Source: Sphingomonadaceae bacterium
Lineage (GTDB): Bacteria > Pseudomonadota > Alphaproteobacteria > Sphingomonadales > Sphingomonadaceae
Assembly: GCA_030147805.1 (NCBI GenBank)
Contig: JASBUR010000037.1
Span: forward strand, 116,773 to 180,772
Direction of reading: 5' to 3'
DNA: 64,000 nucleotides
The position numbers were made by a program, and so were the translations under genes. A model generated the notes under the pieces. That model had not been told where the DNA came from. It ran no database searches and saw only the letters and a program-made list of their open reading frames with translations. How positions within the stretch are numbered: position 1 is the stretch's first letter; every line of letters starts with the position of its first letter. Shown here one piece after another: positions 8,749 to 16,783 of this stretch.

Positions 8749-9849
8749 ATGAAGCCTGCGCTCCACCCGTTTGAACGTGAACGCCTGTGCGAACTGCGTC
8801 GCTACGGAATCCTCGACACGGACCGGGAGCGCGAGTTCGATGAGCTGGTCGAGATCGTGGCGGAGATCTGCGAAGCCCCGGTGTCTGTCATCAATTTCAT
8901 CGACGATGGCCGGCAATGGTTCAAGGCAGAGGTCGGGCTCGGCGTTAGATCAACCCCGCTCGAGACCAGCCTGTGCGGCCACGCGATTCTGCAGGGCGAC
9001 TATATCGAAATTCCAGACACGCTCGAAGATGCGAGGATGGCGGACAATCCCCTTTGCACCAGCGATCCGGGATTTCGCTTCTACGCGGGATCCGTCCTCA
9101 AAGGGGCCAACGGTCTGCCACTAGGCACGCTGTGCGTCCTGGACCACAAGCCGCGGGCTTTGTCCGAACATCAGCGCAAGGTGCTGCGGGTCATTTCGCG
9201 CCACATCATGCGCGAACTGGACCTCCGTGTAGCGCTAGACCGGGAGCAGATGCTTCGGCGGGAAGTTGATCACAGGGTCAAAAATTCGCTCGCATCGATC
9301 GGCGCATTGCTTTCGATGAAGTCGCGGAGGGAAAGCGATGTCGGCGCGCGGCGCGCGCTGGAGGATGCGAGTAGCCGCATCCGCTCCTTGTCATCGCTTC
9401 ATGCAGAATTGCATGAACTGGACGGCCAAGCCTCGGTAAGCCTGATATCCCTCTTCACGCGCATCGAGACCGACCTGCAGCAATTGCTCCCTGGAGGGAT
9501 AGAGCTCACAATCGTCGTAGGAGACGTGAGGGTTGGCCCCGAACTGGCGAATTCGCTGGTCCTGATAGTCAACGAATTTGTCGCCAATTCCGTAAAGCAT
9601 GCCTTCGGAGCCGGTCCTGGTTCGGTCAAGGTCGGCATAGAGGCTCAGTCTGATCGATGGTCGCTCGTATGCCGCGATAGTGGGACCGCAGGCGCAGCAG
9701 CAGCCGAGCGCGCGGCGCAAGGTTCAGGTCTTGGAACGCGTGTGATCCAGTCCATCGCTTCATCGATGAATATCGTACCTCAATGGCGGGCTAACGGCGA
9801 TGGCATGGAGTTAAGAATGAGTGGCACAATGGCCGGCACGGCAACCTGA
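8749..9849 (+). CDS. GAF-domain sensor histidine kinase, HWE/HisKA_2 type
   Basis: 366 residues from the ATG at 8749; a longer frame to 8587 has an unrelated-looking N-terminus. A GAF domain covers about residues 25-160 (ending GLPLGTLCVLDH). The dimerisation/phospho-acceptor helix has REVDHRVKNSLASI (His about 177), the N box is NEFVANSVKHAF and the glycine box GSGLGTRVI. This layout is the soluble HWE/HisKA_2 family, which in alphaproteobacteria often feeds the PhyR/EcfG general stress pathway. No membrane segment is present. The adjacent EcfG-like promoter at 9920 fits such a link but does not prove it. Confidence 0.85.
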   Translation: MKPALHPFERERLCELRRYGILDTDREREFDELVEIVAEICEAPVSVINFIDDGRQWFKAEVGLGVRSTPLETSLCGHAILQGDYIEIPDTLEDARMADNPLCTSDPGFRFYAGSVLKGANGLPLGTLCVLDHKPRALSEHQRKVLRVISRHIMRELDLRVALDREQMLRREVDHRVKNSLASIGALLSMKSRRESDVGARRALEDASSRIRSLSSLHAELHELDGQASVSLISLFTRIETDLQQLLPGGIELTIVVGDVRVGPELANSLVLIVNEFVANSVKHAFGAGPGSVKVGIEAQSDRWSLVCRDSGTAGAAAAERAAQGSGLGTRVIQSIASSMNIVPQWRANGDGMELRMSGTMAGTAT

Positions 9850-9919
9850 GACAGCGGTACTCTGCCAGATTGCGCAGGTTAAGGTAATGAGACCGCCCCA
9901 GGGGTCAGTCTTGCCGGCA

Positions 9920-9944
9920 GGAACCAACAAAAGTTAATGCCGTT
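9920..9944 (+). promoter_or_regulatory. EcfG-type general-stress promoter
   Basis: GGAAC at 9920-9924, a 16-base spacer and CGTT at 9941-9944: an exact match to the alphaproteobacterial EcfG/SigT consensus. No protein frame follows closely; instead a set of strong hairpins ends in a terminator at 10034-10074, so it probably drives a small RNA. Confidence 0.65.
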
Positions 9945-9950
9945 ATTGCA

Positions 9951-10074
9951 GTGACCGTCGCCCTTTCGGTTGCTTGGCGGTGCCAAGCCAAGGTTCCATG
10001 TCACCGGAGTTCAAACTCCGGTCACATGGGGGGACGCCCGTTTCGCTGCTTCATGCGCGAGCGGGCGTTTTCGT
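9951..10074 (+). ncRNA. Candidate stress-induced small RNA
   Basis: Predicted to start just after the EcfG-type promoter. It holds three hairpins: GCTTGGC/GCCAAGC (9972-9988, 3-base loop); a 14-base stem with one mismatch, loop TCAA, at 9997-10028 (ACCGGAGT-TCAA-ACTCCGGT core); and a terminator with ACGCCCG/CGGGCGT arms (10034-10068) followed by TTTTCGTT. No ribosome site with a credible frame is seen inside. Ends are inferred from promoter and terminator positions. Confidence 0.55.
10034..10074 (+). terminator. Rho-independent terminator of the candidate sRNA
   Basis: Stem ACGCCCGTTTCGC against GCGCGAGCGGGCGT with a short loop, then TTTTCGTT. Downstream of the candidate sRNA on the plus strand. 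Confidence 0.65.
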
Positions 10075-10162
10075 TGGGTGTCAACGTGGACTTGAGACGA
10101 TCCACTCCCGAACTGCCTTTCGCGGATGCGGGACTTTGTTAGACGGTTGTAGATTGCAGCAA

Positions 10163-10187
10163 GGAAACCATTAATGCGCCAACCGTT
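10163..10187 (+). promoter_or_regulatory. Possible EcfG-type promoter (one mismatch) for the DUF6894 gene
   Basis: GGAAA at 10163-10167, 16-base spacer, CGTT at 10184-10187, ending 28 bases before the ATG at 10216. One base differs from the -35 consensus, so this is weaker than the other sites. Confidence 0.35.
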
Positions 10188-10215
10188 CTCACCGCTACGT
10201 CGATGAGGATTGGCA

Positions 10216-10470
10216 ATGCCCCGATATTTTTTTCACGAGCAAGGAGCGGCGCGCCGCGCGGACGAGGAGCGAACCGAACTGCACGATCTTGAGTCCGCTC
10301 GTATTGCTGCTTTGAAGTTGCTAGCCAGAATCGTTGCCGACGATCCGGACGAGTTCTGGGCGAACAAAGAGTGGAAGCTAATTGTCGAGGATGAAACCCG
10401 ACTTACGCTCTTCGAGCTGCTGATCATTGCCACTGAAAGCGCCGCCGGGTCTAGCGCCCGCCGCGTTTAG
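10216..10470 (+). CDS. DUF6894 family small protein
   Basis: 84 residues beginning MPRYFFHEQGAARRADEERT, the hallmark of DUF6894-type proteins (MPRYFFHx...D.EG..L.D). AGGAT precedes the start. An in-frame TTG at 10210 is a less likely start. Function is unknown; such proteins are abundant in Rhizobiales and Sphingomonadales, often under stress control. Confidence 0.75.
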   Translation: MPRYFFHEQGAARRADEERTELHDLESARIAALKLLARIVADDPDEFWANKEWKLIVEDETRLTLFELLIIATESAAGSSARRV

Positions 10471-10597
10471 ACAAACTCATTGGCCCGCTATCGCGAGCAA
10501 AGCCCATTTTGACCATCTTACTGACTCTACACGTGAAAAGTGGCGCTCTACATGTAGACAAGCGGCACTTATCATATGTCTCTACAGCGGCAGCATT
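10471..10597. repeat. Three copies of CTCTACA between DUF6894 gene and tRNA
   Basis: CTCTACA occurs at 10525, 10546 and 10580 (the first two 21 bases apart), the second inside a perfect 12-base palindrome TCTACATGTAGA. This may be a small operator or part of the tRNA 3' trailer. No protein frame. Confidence 0.3.
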
Positions 10598-10674
10598 TGG
10601 TGGCCCCGGCAGGACTTGAACCTGCGACCTTCGGTTTAGGAAACCGCTGCTCTATCCGGCTGAGCTACGGAGCC
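10598..10674 (-). tRNA. tRNA-Arg (anticodon CCT)
   Basis: 77 bases on the minus strand with encoded CCA. Acceptor arm GGCTCCG pairs with CGGGGCC (one G-U), the T loop reads GGTTCAAGTCC, and the anticodon loop is TTCCTAA giving CCT, for AGG codons. It marks the left edge of the phage gene cluster, although integration at a tRNA 3' end would place an element on the other side (below 10.6 kb). Confidence 0.95.
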
Positions 10675-10723
10675 ACGCCCCGCGACTCCTAGGGACCGCG
10701 CGAAAAGGCGTCAACGCGGGCGA

Positions 10724-10849
10724 TCAGCCGGCGTACATCAGCTCCGCGAGCAGCCGCTCCTCGAGGCTGACGGCGCGGCCGGCGCGCCGGTCGCGGCGCG
10801 GCGCATTGTCGTTCGCGGCGCTGGGGGCGGCTTTGGGGCGGACTGCCAT
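10724..10849 (-). CDS. 41-residue ORF under an EcfG-type promoter
   Basis: ATG at 10849, stop at 10724, reading MAVRPKAAPSAANDN, then an Arg-rich stretch and SLEERLLAELMYAG. No family recognised. The EcfG-type promoter ends only 8 bases upstream, so the message would be leaderless or nearly so, and there is no ribosome site. It lies between the lysin and the tRNA. It could instead be a non-coding leader. Confidence 0.4.
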   Translation of the reverse strand: MAVRPKAAPSAANDNAPRRDRRAGRAVSLEERLLAELMYAG

Positions 10850-10857
10850 GAGGCAGA

Positions 10858-10882
10858 AACGACCGGGGGGCGGCAATGTTCC
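10858..10882 (-). promoter_or_regulatory. EcfG-type general-stress promoter
   Basis: On the minus strand GGAAC (10882-10878), 16-base spacer, CGTT (10861-10858): exact consensus. It sits in the 45-base gap between the lysin stop and the 41-residue ORF. Confidence 0.6.
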
Positions 10883-10894
10883 GGCGGCGCAACT

Positions 10895-11518
10895 TCAGCC
10901 GAGGTTGCCGGGCAACCGGCCCTTGGCCAGCTTGGCGCGGACGAGGCTGCCCGCCTCCGCCTTGGTGATCACCCGGTCGCCGTCGAGGTCGAGCCCCGCG
11001 TTGGCGGCAAAGGCGTCGCTGCCACGGACGTACATCGTCGCGTCGTCGGGCTTGCCGACCGCCGCCGGCCAGTGGATCGCCATGTAGCAATCCTCGAGCG
11101 AGCGGATGGCGCCGCGCTCGCGGATGGTGTCGCGGAAATAGCGCCAGACATAGTCGAACTGGCGCTCGGCGGTCATCGCCGCGAGCGCGGCGGTGGTGGT
11201 GCCGAGCTTGCGCGCGGTGCCCTCGAGGAACTGGATGAGACCGACCGCGCTCGACAGCCGCTTGCCGCCCCGTATCGGGCGGATGTCGGGCCTGAAGCTC
11301 TCCATCGTCTCGAACGCCATGCAGGCGGGCAGCCAGTCGGGGTGCGTGCCGAAGTCCTGCGCGAAGATCCGGCACCGGTCGCGCAGGGCGGGCGACATCC
11401 GGGCGCCCCAGGCGATCGGTGCCGGCTGTGCGGCCTCGACCAGCGCCAGCGCCGCGGCGACCGCGTCGCGCGCGGCGACGAGGCGGGGGCGCAGCGCGTC
11501 GGGATCTAGGCTTCCCAC
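10895..11518 (-). CDS. Phage endolysin / lytic transglycosylase-like protein with C-terminal EF-hand
   Basis: 207 residues. The centre has a lysozyme/transglycosylase-like helical pattern (MAFETMESFRPDIRP with Glu near residue 70, then SSAVGLIQFLEGTA), as in phage muramidases annotated by similarity to Slt. The C-terminus has an EF-hand-like loop LDLDGDRVITKAE. It overlaps the putative holin by 13 bases, so this is a lysis pair. Peptidoglycan cleavage is inferred from these signatures and context. Confidence 0.75.
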   Translation of the reverse strand: MGSLDPDALRPRLVAARDAVAAALALVEAAQPAPIAWGARMSPALRDRCRIFAQDFGTHPDWLPACMAFETMESFRPDIRPIRGGKRLSSAVGLIQFLEGTARKLGTTTAALAAMTAERQFDYVWRYFRDTIRERGAIRSLEDCYMAIHWPAAVGKPDDATMYVRGSDAFAANAGLDLDGDRVITKAEAGSLVRAKLAKGRLPGNLG

Positions 11519-11775
11519 GACGGCCGCTCCGGTACGGCGCGCGGGCGGGCGGGCGTCGCGGGCCCCGGCGGTGCGACCGGCGGCGCCTCGCCGGCGGTGC
11601 CGCGGAAGATCGCCTGCGCGGCGCCACCGACGACGCCGACCAGCCCGACCACCGCGGCATCCATCAGCCGCAAGGTCATCTCGTCATGCTCGAAGGCGGC
11701 GGCGAGGATCACCACCACGACGAACAGCAGCAGCAGCGCCAGGAAGGCGACCAGCTTGTCGGTGTCGCGCATCAT
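11506..11775 (-). CDS. Putative holin-like membrane protein
   Basis: 89 residues (MMRDTDKLVAFLALLLLFVV) with GAAGGGA upstream of two tandem ATGs. One strong transmembrane helix (about 8-28), a second weaker hydrophobic segment (about 38-58), then a Pro-rich cytosolic tail. Position immediately before the lysin and overlap with it suggest a holin, but holins have no universal signature. Confidence 0.6.
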   Translation of the reverse strand: MMRDTDKLVAFLALLLLFVVVVILAAAFEHDEMTLRLMDAAVVGLVGVVGGAAQAIFRGTAGEAPPVAPPGPATPARPRAVPERPSWEA

Positions 11776-12098
11776 CGATTCCCTTCGTGATTTTCGCCGA
11801 ACACCCCCTGCACGCCCTCGATGATCAGCTGCGCCCGACGCAGAATGTCCGAGTGCGGATCGAGCCGCGCCAGCTCGGCCGCGACCAGCTGGAAGGCGAA
11901 GCCGAGATGGTCGGCGCGCCGCTCGGCGACCGCCAGCCGCGCCTCGATCTTGGCGACGTGCGACTGGATGCGCGCCTCGATCCACTGCTCGCGCTTCGAC
12001 CGCGAGGTGAACAGCCAGCGGAGGCCGCCGCCGAGGACGCCGAGCAGCGTCACCGCGCCGCCGAGCAGCCCGGCGACGTCGCCGGGGTCGAGCGTCAT
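11772..12098 (-). CDS. Small membrane-anchored coiled-coil protein of the lysis cassette
   Basis: 108 residues starting MTLDPGDVAGLLGGAVTLLG; GAGG lies 5 bases before the ATG at 12098, whereas the longer frame to 12149 lacks a site. An N-terminal membrane helix is followed by a basic stop-transfer segment and an Ala/Glu-rich helix. It overlaps the next gene by ATGA. It might be a spanin-like or accessory lysis protein; no family is certain. Confidence 0.6.
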   Translation of the reverse strand: MTLDPGDVAGLLGGAVTLLGVLGGGLRWLFTSRSKREQWIEARIQSHVAKIEARLAVAERRADHLGFAFQLVAAELARLDPHSDILRRAQLIIEGVQGVFGENHEGNR

Positions 12099-12269
12099 GT
12101 CCGCCTCGCGGGGGCCGCCGGCGCCGGGCGCGGCCGCGACCGCGGCCATCGATCAGCGCCGGCCATGGCGGCGCGCCTTGGGGAAAGCGCGCCGCCCGGG
12201 GGCCGGGATGGAAGGGGGGATACGCATGCCGACACCTCATGTTGCGACGTCGTCCGACGTGGCGAGACT

Positions 12270-12305
12270 CACCCTAGGACGGGCACGAAAATTTTTTCAG
12301 GTTCG
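12270..12305 (-). promoter_or_regulatory. Phage-cluster promoter-like element, copy 1 (variant)
   Basis: Minus strand CGAACCT (12305-12299), then 21 bases to CTAGGGTG (12277-12270). It matches five other copies in upstream half and -10-like half, but the ACCG tail is replaced by GAAA. It precedes the lysis genes (start 12098) by about 170 bases and abuts the divergent EcfG-type promoter at 12308. Confidence 0.55.
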
Positions 12306-12307
12306 TC

Positions 12308-12332
12308 GGAACCGCTTTTCGGGATGGCCGTT
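12308..12332 (+). promoter_or_regulatory. EcfG-type promoter of sRNA locus A
   Basis: GGAAC 12308-12312, 16-base spacer, CGTT 12329-12332: exact consensus. Its -35 forms the palindrome GGTTC-GTCG-GAACC (12300-12313) with the upstream half of the divergent phage-cluster element. Confidence 0.7.
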
Positions 12333-12338
12333 ATGCAA

Positions 12339-12424
12339 GGGTCCGACGCTCACAAGCCCCCCGCTCGCGTCGGGCAAAAAATCCGGCCCGCGCCTCTCCC
12401 CCCGATGGCGCGGGCCGATCTTTG
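12339..12424 (+). ncRNA. Candidate C-rich-loop small RNA, locus A (GsrN-like)
   Basis: About 85 bases. Hairpin 1 has stem CCGACGC/GCGTCGG (12343-12373) with loop TCACAAGCCCCCCGCTC; then CAAAAAAT; then a terminator hairpin CGGCCCGCGCC/GGCGCGGGCCG (12384-12417) with loop TCTCCCCCCGAT and ATCTTT. Exposed runs of C after an EcfG-type promoter resemble Caulobacter GsrN and the C-rich anti-Shine-Dalgarno sRNAs of alphaproteobacteria. The locus at 31.5 kb shares the AAGCCCCCCGCTC loop and terminator arms. Confidence 0.65.
12384..12424 (+). terminator. Terminator of sRNA locus A
   Basis: Perfect 11-base stem CGGCCCGCGCC/GGCGCGGGCCG with C-rich loop, followed by ATCTTTG. Confidence 0.7.
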
Positions 12425-12439
12425 TCCGGGGCTTTCGCG

Positions 12440-12631
12440 CTACGCCGCCGCCAGTTCGCTCTCGGCGAACCATTCGGGCCCGGCGGCATCGCCGCTGGCG
12501 TCGACATAGGCGACGCTGACCTGGCGCCGCCCGTCCTCGCCGACGAACAAGCCCTTCACCCGGCCGCGGGCGTTGCCGCGCGGCGCGACGGCGACGCGGT
12601 CGCCGATGGCGAAATCGAAGTCGATCTTCAT
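12440..12631 (-). CDS. Small SH3-like hypothetical protein in phage cluster
   Basis: 63 residues from the ATG at 12631, preceded by GGAG. MKIDFDFAIGDRVAVAPRGN and the following alternating hydrophobics suggest a small beta-barrel similar to DUF2158-type proteins. It starts 13 bases after the tail-tip gene's stop, so is probably co-transcribed with it. Function unknown. Confidence 0.6.
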   Translation of the reverse strand: MKIDFDFAIGDRVAVAPRGNARGRVKGLFVGEDGRRQVSVAYVDASGDAAGPEWFAESELAAA

Positions 12632-12644
12632 GGTCGCGGCTCCT

Positions 12645-15600
12645 TCAGGCCCTGAAATAGCTGCCGCCGTAGCTGGTGACTGCGGCACTCCCGGTGCGCG
12701 TGATGGTCATGCGCCATTCGATCAGCGCCGGCGCGCTGCCGCTCGGGTTGGCGACGGTGCCGCTCGACGCGAAGCCGGTCGGGTTGCCCGCATCGCCGGC
12801 CTCGGCAGCGCTGTCGTAGGTGGTCCATGCCCCGCCGTTGAGGCGATAGTCGAGCGTGTAGGTGACGGTGGCGGCGCCGCTCAGATAGCCGTTGAACTGC
12901 ACCTCGGCGAAGGACGAGCCGCCGGGCGGCACCCCGACCGCGATCGGTCCGTAGCTGCCGTGCGACGGCAACGGAATCGTCTGCGCCGGCGCCGCGGGGC
13001 CCATTGGGCCGGCGGGTCCGGCAGGACCGGTCGCCCCCGCCGGCCCCGTCGCCCCCGTCGCCCCCGTCGCCCCCGTTGCCCCCGTTGCCCCCGGCGCCCC
13101 CGTTGCCCCCGCAGGTCCCGTGGCGCCGGTCGCCCCGGCCGGTCCGGTGGGCCCCTCGATCTTCGCCCAGCTGTAGTCGGCGGGGTCGCTGCTCTCGACC
13201 GGCGTGCTGCGGTTGGGGGCGATGCCGATGTGCGTGCGCCCGGCGGCGGCGCCGGTGGTGAAGCCGGTGGCGCCCGCGGCGTCATTGGCATAGGCGATCC
13301 AGATCCAGGTCGGCTGGCCGTCGGCGCCGGGCGGGCCGGGAACGCCGGCGGTGCCGGTGTCGCCCTTCGGGCCATCATGGCGGATCGGCACCGACCAGCC
13401 GCCGATCAGCGTGCCGTCGAGCTGCTGGCGCGCGACCGACATCCACAGCGGCTCGCTGCCGGCCGGCGGGTCGTCCGACCAGCCGGCGGGAATGCCGTCG
13501 CCGGCGGGAGCCGCGGGTTGCGCCGCCGCGCGCCGCCAGACGAACTCGCGGAAGATGCCGTCGTCGCCGTTGATTCCGTCGGTGCCGTCGACGCCCGGGA
13601 CGCCAGCCGGCCCCTGGATGCGCGCCCAGACATAGTCGGCGGGGTTGCTGCTTTCGACCGGCGTCGCCTGGTTGGCGGCGATGCCGATGTAGCTGCGATC
13701 GCCCGGCGCCTCGGTGGTGAAGCCGCTGCTGCCGTCGGCGCTGTCGGCCCAGGCGATCCAGCTATAGGTCGGCAGCCCGTCGGCGCCGGGCGGCCCCTCG
13801 ATCCCCGCATAGGCGCCGGTCACCGCCGGCCCCAGCACGCGCCGCGCCCCGACGACGCCGCGCACCCGGTAGGAAACGGCGACGAGATAGGGGGTGCCCG
13901 CCGTCACCGAGGCGATGTCCTTGCGCACCGTCGCCGGCGGCTCGCTGCCCGCGGCGATCCAGTCGGCGGCGCCGTCGACCTTATATTCGAACAGCACCGC
14001 CTCGGCGTTGGCGTTGTCGACCGTGCCCGTCACCGCAAGCACCGGCACCGCGACGCCGCCGGCGGCGAGCACGCTGCCCGCCACCGTCCAGGCGCCGGCG
14101 GCGGGAGCGGGGACGGTGTTGAGCGTGTCGCCGGTGACGCCCGGCGTCGGCGGCGGCGTGCCGGTCAGCCCGAGCGCGAAGCCGTGCTTGGCGGCGGTCT
14201 CCGACCGCGCGGTCATCGTCACGATGCCGCCGGGATCGAGCGTGCGGGCGACGATCAGCAGCGGCTGCCCGTTCAGTCCGAGCTCGGCCGCCGCCACGGT
14301 CACGCAGTCGCCGGGCCGGTAGCCGAGCCAGCGCGGCTTCAACCGCAGCTCGACGGGGCCGAACTCGCGGGCATTGACGATGTCGTAGAGCGCCAGCTCG
14401 GCGGCCTGGTCGACATTCTGCACCAGCGGATAGGCGATCTCGCGCGTCCGCTGCTCGCCGTCCTCGGCGACATAGGCGGCGACGCGCACCGGCGCGGCGG
14501 GCACCAGCTCCCAGCCATGCGCTTCCGACCGGTACACCGGCACGACGCCGTTGATCCGGCTGCGGCGCGGCGCGCAGGCCGGCACCGCGGTGTCGCCGAC
14601 GATGTCGTCGGCGGTGACGGTCGCCAGGCTGACGCGCGGCGTGTTGACCAGGCAGGAGATGCGCGCGCCCTGGCGCAGCGGCTCGCCGCCGCCCGCCTGC
14701 AGCATCAGCTTCAGCACGTTCCACTTCGCGTCGGTCGAATAGACGACGCCGCCGAGCGTCCAGCCGTTGGCGTCGGCGACGTTGGCGCCCTCGACGAAGG
14801 CGGCGACGTCGATCATCGCCGGCGGCGCGCCGACGCCGAGGAGGCGCACGCCGTTCTGCCAGCGCCCGAGCAGCCAGGTCAGCGCGTGCAGATAGGGGTT
14901 CTCGGACCAGACATAGGTCGCTTCGTCGAGCGCACGGCAGCTCCCCGAACCGCCCGGCCAGGTCGAATCGAGCCGCGGGTCGTAGACCCTGACCCAATGG
15001 CCGACCCAGCCGGGACGCGGCGTGCCCGCGGCATAGATCTTCTGCTTGCGGTCGAACTTGAGCGTCCACAGCGCCGCCGCCATCCCCGACAGCTTGTGTG
15101 CAGCGGTCCAGCCGGGGGCCGCCGAGCCGACCGCCGCCGGCACCGCCAGCGCGGTGGCGGCCGGGGCGTGGCCATGCTGCGTCACCTGCCACATCCAGCC
15201 GGCATAGCCGCCGACCGCGGCGCCGGCGCTGAAGCTCACCGCCTCGCCCTCGACAAGGAAAGAGTCGAGGCTCTCGACCGGCCCGGCGCCCGACAGCACC
15301 ACGCCGAAGCTGTTGAACTGGTTATCTTTGCCGTGCGCCTCATGGTAGACGATGTTGCCGGCCACGAGCGTCCGCCCCATGGCGTAGGGAATGCCGGCGA
15401 GCGGATCGGCCTTGAATCTGGTCTGGCTGCCGCCGATCGACGGCGAGGGCTTGCTCGCGGTGACGGCGGCGGCGAGCGACAGCCCGCTCGCGACGGCGGT
15501 AAGCGTCGCGGCCGAGACGCCCAGGAGGCCGGCGCCGGTCGCCGCGACGGCGGCGCTGTTGACGACGACCGAGGTTGCGGCGATCGAGCCGGCGCCGGCG

Positions 15601-15716
15601 ACCCCGACCGTCGTCGAGGTGGCGGCGAGCGCCGGCGCGGCGCCGATGCCGGCGGTGCCGACGACGAGCGCCACCGCGCCCACCACCATCGCCGCGGTGC
15701 GCAAGGTCTTCGACAT
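12645..15716 (-). CDS. Phage tail tip / host-specificity protein with collagen-like repeats
   Basis: 1023 residues. An Ala-rich hydrophobic N-terminus (about 1-90) leads into a central region resembling lambda gpJ-type tail tip proteins ([20 protein letters not shown] and later [20 protein letters not shown]). Beyond residue about 550 are repeated domains each opening with GPPGADG-type Gly-X-Y runs, and the part at about 13000-13170 is a long Gly-Ala-Thr collagen-like triplet array, typical of phage fibre stalks. The last ~100 residues form a beta-rich cap. It is the distal virion gene and probably sets receptor binding. Confidence 0.8.
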   Translation of the reverse strand: MSKTLRTAAMVVGAVALVVGTAGIGAAPALAATSTTVGVAGAGSIAATSVVVNSAAVAATGAGLLGVSAATLTAVASGLSLAAAVTASKPSPSIGGSQTRFKADPLAGIPYAMGRTLVAGNIVYHEAHGKDNQFNSFGVVLSGAGPVESLDSFLVEGEAVSFSAGAAVGGYAGWMWQVTQHGHAPAATALAVPAAVGSAAPGWTAAHKLSGMAAALWTLKFDRKQKIYAAGTPRPGWVGHWVRVYDPRLDSTWPGGSGSCRALDEATYVWSENPYLHALTWLLGRWQNGVRLLGVGAPPAMIDVAAFVEGANVADANGWTLGGVVYSTDAKWNVLKLMLQAGGGEPLRQGARISCLVNTPRVSLATVTADDIVGDTAVPACAPRRSRINGVVPVYRSEAHGWELVPAAPVRVAAYVAEDGEQRTREIAYPLVQNVDQAAELALYDIVNAREFGPVELRLKPRWLGYRPGDCVTVAAAELGLNGQPLLIVARTLDPGGIVTMTARSETAAKHGFALGLTGTPPPTPGVTGDTLNTVPAPAAGAWTVAGSVLAAGGVAVPVLAVTGTVDNANAEAVLFEYKVDGAADWIAAGSEPPATVRKDIASVTAGTPYLVAVSYRVRGVVGARRVLGPAVTGAYAGIEGPPGADGLPTYSWIAWADSADGSSGFTTEAPGDRSYIGIAANQATPVESSNPADYVWARIQGPAGVPGVDGTDGINGDDGIFREFVWRRAAAQPAAPAGDGIPAGWSDDPPAGSEPLWMSVARQQLDGTLIGGWSVPIRHDGPKGDTGTAGVPGPPGADGQPTWIWIAYANDAAGATGFTTGAAAGRTHIGIAPNRSTPVESSDPADYSWAKIEGPTGPAGATGATGPAGATGAPGATGATGATGATGATGPAGATGPAGPAGPMGPAAPAQTIPLPSHGSYGPIAVGVPPGGSSFAEVQFNGYLSGAATVTYTLDYRLNGGAWTTYDSAAEAGDAGNPTGFASSGTVANPSGSAPALIEWRMTITRTGSAAVTSYGGSYFRA
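13003..13165 (-). repeat. Collagen-like Gly-X-Y coding repeat in tail protein
   Basis: About 50 residues of GAT/GPA triplets, encoded by near-identical 9-base units (GCC CCC GTC type on the plus strand). Such low-complexity DNA can expand or contract by slippage, changing fibre length. Confidence 0.8.
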
Positions 15717-16142
15717 CTACGCCGCCCGCCACGCCGCGACGAACGCCGTCGGCTGCAGAATCTCGGCACCCGCGGCGTCCTGGTGGTAGCCAAGCACGCG
15801 GCCGTTGCCGACCGCCACCGACAAGGCGCCGAACGGCGGCTCGCCGGGCAGCTCGACGATGTCGCCGACCACCGCAGCGGCGGGGGCAATGCGCGTCAGG
15901 CCGTGGCCGTCGAGCGCGGCGGCGAGGCTGTCGTAGCCAAGCTGCCGCAGCGCCCGCGTGGCACCGAGCCGCGAGCGGTAGCTGCCGGCCTTCGCCAGGC
16001 GGAGCGGCACGCCGAGCTGCTTCAGGTGGAAGGCGACCATCCGCGCGCAATCGTTGGTGCCGAAGCGGAACGGCCGGCCCTTGAAGCGGTCAACCGTGGC
16101 CTGCGCCGCCGCCACGCGGCGCAGCATTGCCGGGCGCGTCAT
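15717..16142 (-). CDS. NlpC/P60-like tail peptidase (DUF6950-type)
   Basis: 141 residues. RFGTNDCARMVAFHLKQLG supplies the catalytic Cys, and a His candidate occurs in the C-terminal half (VLGYHQDAAG). This short form precedes the tail tip gene in many siphophages and GTAs and is thought to trim peptidoglycan or process the tail tip. The start overlaps the upstream stop by TGATG. Confidence 0.75.
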   Translation of the reverse strand: MTRPAMLRRVAAAQATVDRFKGRPFRFGTNDCARMVAFHLKQLGVPLRLAKAGSYRSRLGATRALRQLGYDSLAAALDGHGLTRIAPAAAVVGDIVELPGEPPFGALSVAVGNGRVLGYHQDAAGAEILQPTAFVAAWRAA

Positions 16143-16783
16143 CAGACGCGGCTTCCGCGAGGGTCCGGACGCGCGACACCGGCGCTCCCGGCGACCACCG
16201 CCGACGGCGGCGCGTCAATGCCCCAGTAGACGGTCTTCTCGACGCCGGTGACGAACGCAAGCCCGAGCTCGCCGGGCCACAGCGACTGGTGGAATCCGTC
16301 GGCGAGCCGTGCGCCCTCGTCGTCGGCGAAGAAGCGTTCGAAGCTCGACACGATCTCGAGCTCGAGGCTGCGGCCGTGGCGCGTCGAGCGCAGCGTCGGC
16401 ACGTCGAGCGTGCCGACGAACAGCAGTTCGGGATCGGGCACCACGAGCCCGGTGGCGCGGTCGATCGCGCCGACGAAGATCGATACTGGCGATCCCTGCA
16501 TCGCCGGCGACGCGAGGTCGGCGGCGGCGGCGTCGCTCGCGGGGTGAAGCGTCAGGCCGAGCGCCGGCGCCTCGTCGCCGACGCCGTCGCCGATCTCGTC
16601 GATCGCCGCGAGCACGCCGTAGACCGGATCGCGGCCGACATAGATGCCGCCATCGAAGGCGGCGAACCCGGCGCCGTCGAGCAGGCGCAAGCCATGACCC
16701 GGCAAGTCGATGCGGACGGCGCCGAACCAGATCGGCGATGCCGCCGACAGCGCGGCGTCCATCTGCGGGGTCAGGCTCGACAT
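16142..16783 (-). CDS. Phage baseplate/tail protein (DUF2163-like)
   Basis: 213 residues, beta-rich, with no signal peptide. Features such as WFGAVRIDLPGHGLRLLDG, VYGVLAAIDE and SLELEIVSSFERFF fit small distal-tail hub proteins found between the tape measure and the NlpC/P60 gene. Translationally coupled at both ends. The family call is tentative; the tail role rests on position. Confidence 0.6.
   Translation of the reverse strand: MSSLTPQMDAALSAASPIWFGAVRIDLPGHGLRLLDGAGFAAFDGGIYVGRDPVYGVLAAIDEIGDGVGDEAPALGLTLHPASDAAAADLASPAMQGSPVSIFVGAIDRATGLVVPDPELLFVGTLDVPTLRSTRHGRSLELEIVSSFERFFADDEGARLADGFHQSLWPGELGLAFVTGVEKTVYWGIDAPPSAVVAGSAGVARPDPRGSRV

Noticed and set aside
13003..13165. Possible CRISPR-like repeat in the tail gene
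   Set aside because: Short in-frame Gly-X-Y coding units without spacers; a collagen-like array.
12573..16229. 1218-codon plus-strand open frame across the tail tip gene
   Set aside because: An antisense shadow caused by high G+C; translation is His/Arg/Gly repeats with no ribosome site.
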